From an uncultured Candidatus Poseidoniales archaeon (GTDB lineage Archaea > Thermoplasmatota > Poseidoniia > Poseidoniales > Poseidoniaceae): DNA of 64,000 nucleotides. This document shows, in pieces, positions 1-8,100 of the stretch (the stretch's first letter is position 1; every line of letters starts with the position of its first letter). The position numbers and the translations under genes are program-made. Where the stretch lies: the NCBI GenBank assembly GCA_905182185.1, contig CAJJAP010000010.1, positions 1-64,000 of the forward strand, given 5' to 3'. The notes under the pieces were generated by a model, which saw nothing but the letters and a program-made list of their open reading frames with translations, had not been told where the DNA came from and searched no databases.

Positions 1-1
1 G

Positions 2-184
2 GTTAGCAATGAACAGGGATTCAGCATTGATACAACAGCAGTCTATCTACAAGCAATAAGTGTGCTACTATTCTTTGCAGGGTTAACAGTCTTACTTCAA
101 ACTAGAAATAAAACTACTTCCAATGCCAAGGCAGAAAAAACATTTGATGAGATTCAACCACTAGTTCAAGGAGGTGAGTTGTGA
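2..184 (+). CDS. C-terminal end of a membrane-associated protein (truncated by window edge)
   Basis: The reading frame open from base 2 ends with TGA at 182-184. The visible 60 residues hold one hydrophobic segment (about AISVLLFFAGLTVLL) followed by a polar, charged tail, so this is the last membrane span and cytosolic tail of an integral membrane protein. The stop overlaps the start of the next gene (ATG 184 or GTG 181), which indicates translational coupling with the membrane protein downstream. The function cannot be told from this fragment. Confidence 0.6.
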   Translation, partial: VSNEQGFSIDTTAVYLQAISVLLFFAGLTVLLQTRNKTTSNAKAEKTFDEIQPLVQGGEL

Positions 185-753
185 TGGTTTCAGCGGGAAC
201 CTTACACGTAGTCACTACAGAGTTGGTAGTAGGAACATTTGCATTAGCAGGGCTCTGCTTTGGCCTCAAACTATTGTATGGTTTCAAAATATTATCAAAT
301 GATAAAGCAAACGATGCACTTGATAGTATTGCACACGGAGCGTTGTTATTCGGATTACTTAGTTTACCATTCGCAATTTTATCTGGAATAAATTCAGCCA
401 ACGTTAATGATGGTGGATTTATGAGTGCGATTTTAGTCAACAAATTATGGCTTTCATTTGCCGGCTTTGGACTTGCTATCGGGGTTCTTGTTAGCAGATG
501 GAAGGTCGGTAGTAGCATTTGGGCTGAAACAAAAACTTCACTGATCCAATCCAGTTTTGGAATGGCAGCTTGTGGTGCAATATTGCTAACCGCAAGTGCA
601 GGTGGTAGATTTGCCAGGGGGGAATCACTCTTGGATATGCTTCATTTACCATATGATTTGATTTTACTAATGCCGATTTGGTTGAGCGTTCTATTGTTAC
701 TTTCTGGGTTAACAAATCTGGTAATCGGAATAAGAGCAAATAGTAGTCAGTGA
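181..753 (+). CDS. Polytopic membrane protein, possibly DUF2231-like
   Basis: A 189-190 aa integral membrane protein with about five hydrophobic spans and short polar loops. Histidines lie near the membrane edges in spans 1 and 2 (HVVTTELVV; DSIAHGALLFG) and in the loop before the last span (DMLHLPYDL). This recalls DUF2231/cytochrome b561-like four-helix membrane proteins, but I cannot confirm the family. It starts with GTG 181 or ATG 184, overlapping the stop of the preceding membrane protein, and a GGAGGTGA ribosome-binding sequence lies just upstream. The two genes are almost certainly one operon. A role in membrane redox chemistry would fit but is a guess. Confidence 0.6.
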   Translation: MMVSAGTLHVVTTELVVGTFALAGLCFGLKLLYGFKILSNDKANDALDSIAHGALLFGLLSLPFAILSGINSANVNDGGFMSAILVNKLWLSFAGFGLAIGVLVSRWKVGSSIWAETKTSLIQSSFGMAACGAILLTASAGGRFARGESLLDMLHLPYDLILLMPIWLSVLLLLSGLTNLVIGIRANSSQ

Positions 754-821
754 AAAGATTCATCGAGACTCATAGAGTGAATCAAAGGGTACGGTTAAAT
801 CAACTTTTACTCACTCAATAT

Positions 822-831
822 ATTGACTCAC
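822..831 (+). repeat. Left-edge copy of ATTGACTCAC
   Basis: ATTGACTCAC lies in an AT-rich intergenic stretch and follows a TTACTCACTC sequence. The same ten bases, again preceded by a TTACTCA sequence, occur at 5011-5020 on the far side of the odd-gene island. They could be terminal or target-site direct repeats of the element. Ten bases are short, so chance is not excluded. Confidence 0.3.
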
Positions 832-868
832 CTTAACTTCTTTTTCTTAACCTCAGAAGTCCAAACTC

Positions 869-1069
869 TCAAATCTTTGAAGGACAAATTATCTTAGGAT
901 TATCAAACCATAATTGAATATCAAAATCGGTTGGTTCTCTCGAATATCTATCATCCAAAGGTGCTGAAATAAATCCGTTGCTTCTGTAACGAACCGCCCT
1001 CACGCCCCAATCATCCTCGCCGAGTTTTATTCTCCATTGTACGGATTCTTTTTCTGAACGCGTTTCCAT
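869..1069 (-). CDS. Small unrecognised protein, 66 aa
   Basis: An intact 66-codon frame on the minus strand starting with ATG at 1069. The protein is polar and charged, with a WGVRAVRYRSNGF segment and a C-terminal WFDNPKIICPSKI segment. It reads like a small folded domain and not like antisense noise, but I do not recognise it. It lies at the left end of the decayed element and runs in the same direction as that half, so it may be the element's last leftward gene. The 115 bp between it and the membrane-protein gene hold only AT-rich sequence and the left repeat. Confidence 0.35.
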   Translation of the reverse strand: METRSEKESVQWRIKLGEDDWGVRAVRYRSNGFISAPLDDRYSREPTDFDIQLWFDNPKIICPSKI

Positions 1070-1180
1070 CTTGAAAACTCAACAGGTCTGTCATTTCACT
1101 TTTCATTTCTGAGCGAGTCCGTGTATGGATACCTCTTGCCGAAGCCGTCCGTAGTTGTGACGCCGGTTCTACATTATCCT

Positions 1181-1336
1181 TCAATCTATTGCCGTAGACG
1201 AGTCCATCCTAAGCCTCCCTCTCCGTTGGTTGCCCCCATCGGCCATATTCTCAAGAACCCAATCGTACGGGTCGGTGTTTGGATAGCGGGTATAAATCCA
1301 ACCCTCCCGATGTATATGTCTCCCGCCATTAGCCAT
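1181..1336 (-). pseudogene. Element gene fragment (Trp/Tyr-rich small protein)
   Basis: About 50 residues can be read from ATG 1336 (MANGGRHIHREGWIYTRYPN...) to a stop at 1181. The aromatic-rich start resembles a real small protein, and the end becomes Arg-rich. The preceding frame segment ends at the same place, so the two genes were probably coupled. The family is not recognised. It is called a fragment because of the frame breaks on both sides. Confidence 0.3.
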
Positions 1337-1750
1337 TGATGTCATACCGGAACGGGTCGTTCTTACGGATATTGTCTCCCTTGCTTGCATTTGACACTAC
1401 GGTCTCTACTTCCAAAGAGCAAGTCTCCATCAGCATCCGGCCTTAATTTGAAGTGCCTATCACTAAGTTATCATCAGCCGCTACCATCGGTATGTCATTG
1501 ATGTACAACGGGGATTGATTCAGCCATCCCATAGCGCATATCCCGACTCCACCTTGCCATATCTGTAAAGATGACAAATGAGGGCTTCTTTAGGCTCGGT
1601 ACTACATTCTCTATTAGCCGTTAGCCAAACCGCTCGCGTAGAGCTCTCCACCACTGGCAACCTCAGCCGATAGATATTAGCAGGTCCTTCAACGGCTTCA
1701 ACCCATTCGCTTTCAGATAGTCTTTGACCCGCTGGATTTGAAGTTTTCAT
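1337..1750 (-). pseudogene. Frameshifted element gene starting MKTSNPAGQR
   Basis: It begins at ATG 1750, which overlaps the TGA of the upstream fragment (TGATG). The first 76 residues are in one frame. Sense-like sequence then continues in a second frame (WLNQSPLYINDIPMVAADD) and a third (KLRPDADGDLLFGSRDRSV). Joined, this would be a protein of roughly 130 residues with no recognised domain. At least two frame changes fall within 250 bp, which points to decay or local sequence error. Confidence 0.35.
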
Positions 1751-1883
1751 CTTAGGGATTTTGCAAACCTCTGACCGCTTCTCTCCTTAGTCCACTTCTT
1801 AGCCATCTCCCAATTCATCAAGTGAGAGCCTGATGTACGCATATTGGCTCAGCCTTTTTCAAATCCTTAATCGGGATTGTCAT
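1747..1883 (-). pseudogene. Very short frameshifted element gene
   Basis: It reads from ATG 1883 (MTIPIKDLKKAEPICV) and changes frame after about 17 residues into a basic segment (SHLMNWEMAKKWTKERSGQR) that ends with TGA at 1747-1749. That stop overlaps the start of the next gene, a strong sign that this end is authentic. The product would have been a basic protein of about 45 residues. No family is recognised. Confidence 0.3.
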
Positions 1884-1890
1884 TAACACT

Positions 1891-2098
1891 TCACCCTACC
1901 TTCAAACCATTCGCCGCCACCGAGTCTTTCGGTCTCTCCAACCTTACGCTCTCCAATAATTCTCTCGGTACTCGCTTCTCATCCTTGATTAAATAGCGAT
2001 TAACAGCCGTACAGGTCTATGGTACGGTACATGCACCGTTAGCAGGTCGTATTCATTGGTCGTGATACTCTCTCTCGTGACACTATTGTCCACGCCAT
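1891..2098 (-). pseudogene. Frameshifted element gene, basic small protein
   Basis: It starts at ATG 2098, sharing bases with the stop of the zinc-binding gene upstream. Sense-like sequence (TTNEYDLLTVHVPYHRPVRL) runs into another frame (YLIKDEKRVPRELLESVRLE) and ends at a TGA at 1891-1893. One or two single-base changes would give a basic protein of about 68 residues. Unrecognised; placed with the element by overlap and direction. Confidence 0.35.
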
Positions 2099-2397
2099 CA
2101 GAAACCCACTCCTGTACTGTTCATAGCCTCGCAATACTCTTGAGCCGCTTCCTTGCTCTTGAAGCCCTTTAGATTGGTCGTTCTCGGCTGTAAGCGAGGT
2201 TTCCTACCGCACTTCTTACAAAGCCCTTGACAGCCTCCCATCTTCACTAATTGTTTGTCATTCAAATCAGAATGCTTGGAGGATTTAATTCCCCATGTCA
2301 AGCACCCTTCGCGCATTTTTTTCCCATTTGGTCTTTGATTCGGATGCGTGTTCTCGCATCTGAAGACCCAATAATGGCGTTCAGTTTTTTTATCCAT
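2098..2397 (-). CDS. Cysteine-rich, probably zinc-binding element protein, 99 aa
   Basis: This is the first gene of the leftward half and one of the few intact ones. Four cysteines in two groups fit a zinc-binding fold: one in VFRCENTHPN, one in REGCLTWG, and GGCQGLCKKCGRKP contributing C-x3-C-x2-C. The C-terminal part is an amphipathic FKSKEAAQEYCEAM helix. The protein is basic, which fits nucleic-acid binding such as a regulator or replication accessory protein of the element. That role is an inference. Its stop overlaps the start of the next leftward gene by the TGATG junction typical of this block. Confidence 0.45.
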   Translation of the reverse strand: MDKKTERHYWVFRCENTHPNQRPNGKKMREGCLTWGIKSSKHSDLNDKQLVKMGGCQGLCKKCGRKPRLQPRTTNLKGFKSKEAAQEYCEAMNSTGVGF

Positions 2398-2846
2398 AGC
2401 ATTTTCAGCCCTCCCTTTCCCACTTCCTTTTCAGGTTGGGCTCGGCCTTGTTTAGAGGTCTTCACCTCTGTGGTTCATGTTGAGAAGGCGGGTATGCCAT
2501 ACTATTCCTTGCGACTCGTCTTTGCATCGGGTTGAAACCGATGTCGGGGAGGCCGCCTCTCCCAGTAAGTTATGGCAATGTAGCGACCCTACTTGAACGC
2601 TTTTACTCTCTAAGTGAGTCAATCTGAGAAAGCCTAATTATGGGGTAATACTCATCATTTGCAAGGGGGCTCTATGTATTACTACACAGGCAAATTATTC
2701 TAATTTCCCACATTTGCACTATCAAGTAGTCATTAATCCTCATTGCCATCATCACCTGTTTTAGTGAGTTATTTCACTTTTAGGATTGGTTGAAGGCGGG
2801 TTGAGGATGGTATTGACTCAGCAGGTCGGCTAAGTACTACTGGAAG
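2398..2846. promoter_or_regulatory. Divergent intergenic region with hairpins
   Basis: About 450 bp separate the leftward and rightward halves of the element. A perfect 6-bp stem with a CTTC loop is at 2454-2469 (AGAGGT/ACCTCT), a perfect 6-bp stem with a 7-base loop at 2525-2543 (CATCGG/CCGATG), and an imperfect GC-rich hairpin at 2546-2563. Copies of the edge motif occur at 2614-2623 (inverted) and 2812-2820 (direct). The position between divergent transcription units suggests promoters, operators or a replication origin. No reading frame in it looks real. Confidence 0.35.
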
Positions 2847-2858
2847 GTGCGCTATATC

Positions 2859-3251
2859 ATGCTGGAATACCTAACGGCCATAACTATGCTACTGCTCGTA
2901 TTTGGACACGCTCTATTGATTCAGAAGTGTTCTAAATTGACCGATGAAATCGAACCCTCAGCCAACAATTTATCCAGTGAATTGAAGGATATCATTCAAG
3001 TTTTGGATGATGTCGCCGATTTATTGAATGACGGCCTAAACATGGTAACGGCTAAGACCGGCCAAACACCTCAGACGGGTATGGATATTCCCTCTTTACT
3101 CAGCAATCTGTTTATGTCAAAGATGAACATGGCCTCAGAACATGGCGACCCGCAAGAACAGACGAGGACAATACAAGTGGGCAGACTACGAGACGCTCTC
3201 GGAAGAAGCAACCACTCAAGATTAGTTCGATTGCTCAACAATATATCATAG
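2859..3251 (+). CDS. Small single-TM element protein with coiled-coil region
   Basis: From ATG 2859 (GTG 2847 is an alternative) the product starts with a hydrophobic helix (YLTAITMLLLVFGHALLIQK), then an amphipathic stretch rich in Asp/Glu/Leu (ELKDIIQVLDDVADLLNDGL) likely to form a coiled coil, then a polar region. The last 35 residues overlap the next gene in another frame and may not belong to the authentic protein. It is the first gene of the rightward half. A small membrane protein leading a series of short coupled genes resembles tailless archaeal virus structural modules. The family is not identified. Confidence 0.4.
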   Translation: MLEYLTAITMLLLVFGHALLIQKCSKLTDEIEPSANNLSSELKDIIQVLDDVADLLNDGLNMVTAKTGQTPQTGMDIPSLLSNLFMSKMNMASEHGDPQEQTRTIQVGRLRDALGRSNHSRLVRLLNNIS

Positions 3252-3619
3252 CGAATGCAATTACAAGAGGCGTAGCAGGTACTAACCTCGTTCCATTCTT
3301 AACAGAAGGATGGCTTAGACCTTCAACAGCAGGTAGTTCAATGGGTTCCGGTAACTCATGGACATTCTCGGCGCAAGAAATGATTCAAGGGATGGTTACG
3401 GGCGACTTCGGAATGTCCTCATCAATGGGATACTCTTGGAGTCAAAGCGGCATTTGAAAAGAACCTAAGAGAATATGGTTGGATGTCAACATGGTCGCAA
3501 CCGTTCTCGCTACGCCGATCCTTTTCAAAGTGCGGCAAGCGCATTATTGAATAAGCCGATTATTCTCCCTGCCAACCGGCTTCTTCGTAGTGCCGGAATT
3601 AGGGAAGTTGAAGGTCTAA
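3142..3619 (+). pseudogene. Frameshifted element gene, about 160 aa when joined
   Basis: It starts at ATG 3142 (MATRKNRRGQYKWADYETL), overlapping the end of the previous gene. Reading moves frame near 3220 to IAQQYIIANAITRGVAGTNL and VPFLTEGWLRP, near 3440 to LGVKAAFEKNLREYGWM, then through MVATVLATPILFKV and ALLNKPIILPANRLLRSAG to about 3619. Each segment reads as a confident protein with consistent style, so at least three indels have broken a single gene. The joined protein is mixed alpha with one hydrophobic helix near its C-terminus. I recognise no named family; a virion-associated role is inferred from position. Confidence 0.4.
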
Positions 3620-4322
3620 TGTCAGACCGTTAGCTACATCAGCCGCAGTTATTGGCAATCCATCGCATGAGCCGGATATTCTGCAAAGGCCGCTTCAACC
3701 GATGGGATCTACAACAATCAAAACGATTCTGTAACCTCAACCGCCATAGGATTATCAATGCCAAATCAAACTATTACATATGCATCAGGCACACAAGCAA
3801 CGGGCTTGGGAGTATGGAGAATTATTTCATCAACAACAAATAATATCATCCGTCAAGGCTTTACTTCTAAGACTGGATATACTTGCCCTGCATCAAATCA
3901 TGATTGCACCTTTGGCAATCAAATCCGATTATCTCTTTCAAGTCTATACTTTGGCTGATGATGCAACGGCCGACTCAATCAAATGTCCTCGCTCTCATTA
4001 CCTCAAGTCGTGGTGTTGAAGCATTCACCGCCTCCAATGTCCGGATCAACCGACACACAATTGACCGCTTTGATTAGTGGTCTCGGTGTCGGTGATTTGC
4101 TATTCGGTGCAACTATGACTAATGTAGCAATTCAAGGCGAGGCTGGTATGTTCTTGACCAACATAACCGTATTAGATGCGGCAAGTGGTACGGTGATGAC
4201 TCAGACCGGCTCGGTTCGATTACCAACGGCTGGCGGTAAATCGGCTATGACCAACGGGTTTTCAACATGAATATACCGCTTTTGAAGGGCTTCAAATTCA
4301 ATGCAAGACCGTCTCGGTTTGA
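3619..4322 (+). pseudogene. Frameshifted beta-rich element gene, candidate virion protein
   Basis: It begins at ATG 3619 overlapping the previous stop region. Joined segments are LATSAAVIGNPSHEPDILQ, then STAIGLSMPNQTITYASGTQ, a segment with CPASNHDC, SDYLFQVYTLADDATADS, VLALITSSRGVEAFTASNV, TDTQLTALISGLGVGDLLFG and finally YTAFEGLQIQCKTVSV ending at TGA 4320-4322. Joined it would have about 235 residues, dominated by Thr, Ser, Ala, Gly and beta-prone stretches, a composition typical of secreted or virion beta-sandwich proteins. At least four frame changes are needed. The capsid idea is an inference from size, composition and position. Confidence 0.4.
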
Positions 4323-4327
4323 TTTAG

Positions 4328-4556
4328 ATGGGTTATGAAATCAATTGGAATGTTAATGCGGGCGACCCTGTATTACAATCCCCTCAATATCAAAAGTATA
4401 GTCAATACACTATCGGCGGATTAGCAGTCCCTCCAGAAATAGCCGCTATCAAGACCGCTATCAAGGATGCAAGGGCATCAAGAGAGAGTGCGGCGGTTAT
4501 CAATTACCTTGTATGGCTATTGCGACTACTACACTGGTGGCGGAATAGATGCCTAA
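4328..4556 (+). pseudogene. Short frameshifted element gene
   Basis: It starts at ATG 4328 (MGYEINWNVNAGDPVLQSP) five bases after the previous stop and reads about 60 residues. After one or two frame changes near 4495-4525 it ends as CDYYTGGGIDA with TAA at 4554-4556. That end overlaps the start of the next gene at 4549, which supports the reconstruction. The protein would have about 75 residues. No domain is recognised. Confidence 0.35.
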
Positions 4557-4990
4557 AGCAAAGCCAACGCAGGTAATAGTGCATAGAATAGAGTTACAAG
4601 AGAAAGAGCGTGATATGCTTGAGACTATTGTAGTTACCAAATCAATAAGCAATGTCCTAATTCCAACCGCCGCAATTGCTGGCGTTGGCGTGGCTGGATA
4701 TATCGGCTACAAGGCGGCAAATGCTTTCTTTGATTGGGGCGTTGATATTGTTGACGAGGTTTCGGATTTATTGAGATACAGATGTCGGCATTGGATGCAA
4801 ACGCCCGTTCCAGTCATTGAAGCGCTTCTCGGCAAGAAACACTTACACCGATACAAGCGGTCAAACTTTCAAGAATCCCGCCGCAGGTAGGCCAATACCT
4901 GGGCCATTATTTGGCGCAGGTATCAATTTTGGAATCGCAGTTAATCCGGTAAAAGTCGGGGATGAAACTTATACAAATCCCTTCAATTAA
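4549..4990 (+). pseudogene. Frameshifted small membrane protein gene of the element
   Basis: It reads from ATG 4549: an amphipathic N-terminus (RIELQEKERDMLETIVVT) followed by one transmembrane helix (VLIPTAAIAGVGVAGYIGY) and FFDWGVDIVDEVSDLL. The frame is lost near 4775 and recovered near 4840 as TDTSGQTFKNPAAGRPIPG, running to TAA at 4988-4990. The joined length is about 147 residues. A short amphipathic helix plus one TM is a common design for membrane proteins of tailless archaeal viruses. That parallel is from general knowledge and not a match to a named family. Confidence 0.4.
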
Positions 4991-5010
4991 TTACTCAGTA
5001 TTGAATCATA

Positions 5011-5020
5011 ATTGACTCAC
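5011..5020 (+). repeat. Right-edge copy of ATTGACTCAC
   Basis: This is a direct repeat of 822-831, found 21 bp beyond the last gene of the island and before the helicase-nuclease gene. An inverted copy (GTGAGTCAAT) is at 2614-2623 and a nine-base direct copy (ATTGACTCA) at 2812-2820 in the centre of the island. The motif therefore recurs at the edges and middle, which suggests either element termini or a binding site for an element-encoded regulator. Confidence 0.3.
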
Positions 5021-5197
5021 TAATTCAGTTCGGAAACCGACAATTTACATTTTCAACATCAGAAAATAAAGTGCCGGAAACCGCCCCGTCTGAGTAAATC
5101 TAAACGCGATACTGCTTAGATGGAGGGTGGAGAATATATCGGTACCCTCGAATAGGAAAATCACTAAAGGGTATACAGAGGGTTGTAGCAGATTATG

Positions 5198-8100
5198 TCA
5201 GTACCGATCTGGACAAATCCCTGAATAATCACAATAGTTACAAGTATGTTTATCTGGAACCGCCTCGAATTCATTCGCATCAATGCCTTCAATGATTGGA
5301 ATCAATCTTGCAAGCCCCTTCTCAAGTATTATTGGCTTTACATCAGCCTCTGCCAACTTGTTCTCCATTACGAAATCATACGCTATTATATCCGGCGATT
5401 CTCCAGTATTTTGTTCCCATGCGTGGGCGTAAAGTAACAACTGTTCTTGCCCCATGTTTCCTGGTTTTTTGTTCGCTTTACCAGTTTTGAAATCAATCAT
5501 TCTAAGATTCCCTTCAGAATCGGTTTCTACTCTATCGATTTTCCCATAGAATTTCCTATTATAGAATTCAAATTCAAGACCTTGCTCAATCACGATGACT
5601 TTGTTCCTTGATCTCTCTGAGGCATTCCAATTGGCAACCTTTTCTTTAATTTCTTTAATTTTCACCTCTCCGAGTAGTGGCAATTTGTTAACATGTTTTC
5701 TCAGAGATTTGTCGACAATTTCATCATATTCTTTCCTTGTGGGCTTTTTCCCCAAAGAACCAATTTTTTCAACAATTTCGTGAACGAGGTTCCCTACTGT
5801 CAGCGAGATATTATTACTCGATACTAATTTGTGGACGTGTGTAAATGCAAACTTTTGTGGACACCTGCGATAAGCATCGAGCATCGACCATGTGTATCTT
5901 TTAGGTTTCCACAAAGCCTGCTTTTCAGTAACTTCTGTATTTCCTGTGAACTCATGATATTCAACACGTCCAACGAGAGGTTCAAAATTTCGTACCAATT
6001 TTCTCAACTCATTATCGATACTATGCTCATTTACAACAAGTTGTTCAAGGTGATAGATTAGTAAAGTTCGGACTGACTTTGCTAAATCTTCAGTTTCAAA
6101 TCCGTGTCTCAACTCTCCAATAGAGTCTTCTAATCGAGTTCTTAAATTAAGGAGCAGCCCTTCGTTTACTGAAAGTGGATTCTGCATAATACTTGGATAA
6201 ATGGTTTCTATATTTCCTACACCGAATATTTCTGAGCCTACAGAAAAAAGTGCATTAGGCATCGATTTGTCGCTTCGAGTCAAAGGTCTACTTAACCTAA
6301 TTAAATCTTGAACTCTAGTTAGTCCAACGTAAAAAATCCGTATCATTTCCTTTTCTTGCTCTTCTTCCACGTTTTCATTGAAGTAATCATGAACAATCAA
6401 GCGTTCAGCTTTCTCTGGTTTTAATGTCGGCGGTGGTTTTCTATGGTCAAGGGATGGCATCACAACTATTGGCCACTCCAACCCCTTAGCCTTGTGAATT
6501 GTAGAAACAACCACGTGTCCTGGTTTGCTTATCTGTTCAATCTCCAGTTCAATCTTACCTTCCATTAATTGCTTGATATAATTTGCAAATCTGTTTGGGT
6601 ATCTGAAAAAGTCTCCAGCAGTAGATAGTTGCGCAAGTAGAAGCGAAACGAGTTTTGATAGCGAACTATTTGGCCCTAGCACAATCATTTTACTAATTAT
6701 TCCCGATTCTTTCATCGTTGAAAACAACCAATCTTCCATGGCAATTGATGGCAATTTCTTATTTGAATTAATGAATTCATAGAATGCTGAAATAGTTTTT
6801 GGATTCGCAAATTTTCCATCTATTTTTGTTAGAGAATCGAATAATCCTTGTGAATGATACCTGTTCTTTCTCGTTAGAATTTCAGCGTCTTCTTTTGTGA
6901 CACCCATGAACCCACTCTTGAGAAGGAAACCAATTGCTTGTGCATTTCCAACAGGATCGATACACGCTCTTAGTATCATACCTGCTTCAATCGTGATCTC
7001 CTCCCTAAACAGGTTACTACTAGAGGTTGTGACATATGGGATATCATTATTATCAAAGTATCCAATTACCTTTGAAACATAATTTAAAGATCGAGCAAGA
7101 ACAGCCATTTCATCCCATTCATATCCTAGTAGGTTTTTTCTCTTGAGGGCTTTTCCATGTTCCACTGCTTCAGATGCCTCATCGATCATGGTTTGAACAG
7201 CGATTTCAGTTGAATCTGAATTAATCCAGCCTGATTTTATCTCGGGACTTTCGATATCATCATGGTTCAGTGCTTTGAGTTCCTCACTGTATTCAACAAT
7301 TTTTTGAGAATGTCTATAACAAATATCTAAATCAACTCTTGTTAGATCACCGGACTCAGCAAAATCTAACATGAAATCTTGCAAATTTCTCACGTTCGCC
7401 CCTCTAAAGCCGAAGATTGCTTGATTGGGATCACCTACAACACAAGTCGAAGTCAAATGCTCCGACATTAGCTTAACAATCTCTCCCTGAGCTTGGTTAT
7501 TGTCTTGAAATTCGTCAACTAATACGTGATCGTATTCAGAACAAATATTCTGCAAGTATGCGGGTTCATTTTTCAATCGAGTATGGAACAAAGTAATCTG
7601 ATCTCCGAATGTCAAACCGTTATTCGTTCGAATAAATTCTCGAAGTGGAGTAATTAGACGTAATCCAGCGTGAGTGAGCCTTTTCAAAACCAAGTCTTTA
7701 CTCGGCTCTTCACCTTCATCAATCGATTCTTTCTCCGAATCTTCTGATGGGGTCAAAATCTCTTCTTCGAACCAAGATAGTACATCATCGACCTCAGTTG
7801 ATCTATTGTGTAAAAGATCATCAAGTTTCAACGTAATATCAATCACATCATGGTTTTGTTCTATTAATTCCACCAATTCCTCATCAATTCCTTGTTCAAG
7901 TAGATCTTCGAAAAGATATCTTCTCATTCTCGGATCAATGTGCATTGGCATTTTCTCAAAGCCAAACCCCTCAAAATCAGATTCCACCATATGTTTACAA
8001 AAACTGTTGAAGTTCATGATCATCGGGCTATCAGCAACATCCGTGCCTATTTTTTTCTCTACCCTTAATGACATCTCTGTTGTTGCTTTAACAGTAAAGG

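Larger units (their letters stand above)
822..5020. mobile_element. Decayed provirus or virus-like integrated element, about 4.2 kb
   Basis: This block differs from the rest of the window. It holds only very short genes, minus-strand on the left (about 870-2397) and plus-strand on the right (2859-4990), diverging from a 450-bp hairpin-rich centre. Neighbouring genes overlap through TGATG/TAATG-type junctions, as in compact viral genomes. Nearly all are interrupted by frame changes every 100-200 bp, yet the pieces join into plausible proteins: small membrane proteins, a beta-rich Thr/Ser/Asn protein that could be a virion protein, and a cysteine-rich zinc-binding protein. The ten bases ATTGACTCAC occur at both edges (822-831 and 5011-5020). 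No integrase or terminase is recognised. The viral assignment is an inference from architecture, not homology. Confidence 0.5.

Noticed and set aside
2251-2535. Plus-strand frame across the zinc-binding gene start and the hairpin region
   Set aside because: It overlaps a better-supported minus-strand gene and the hairpins, and its product is low in recognisable structure.
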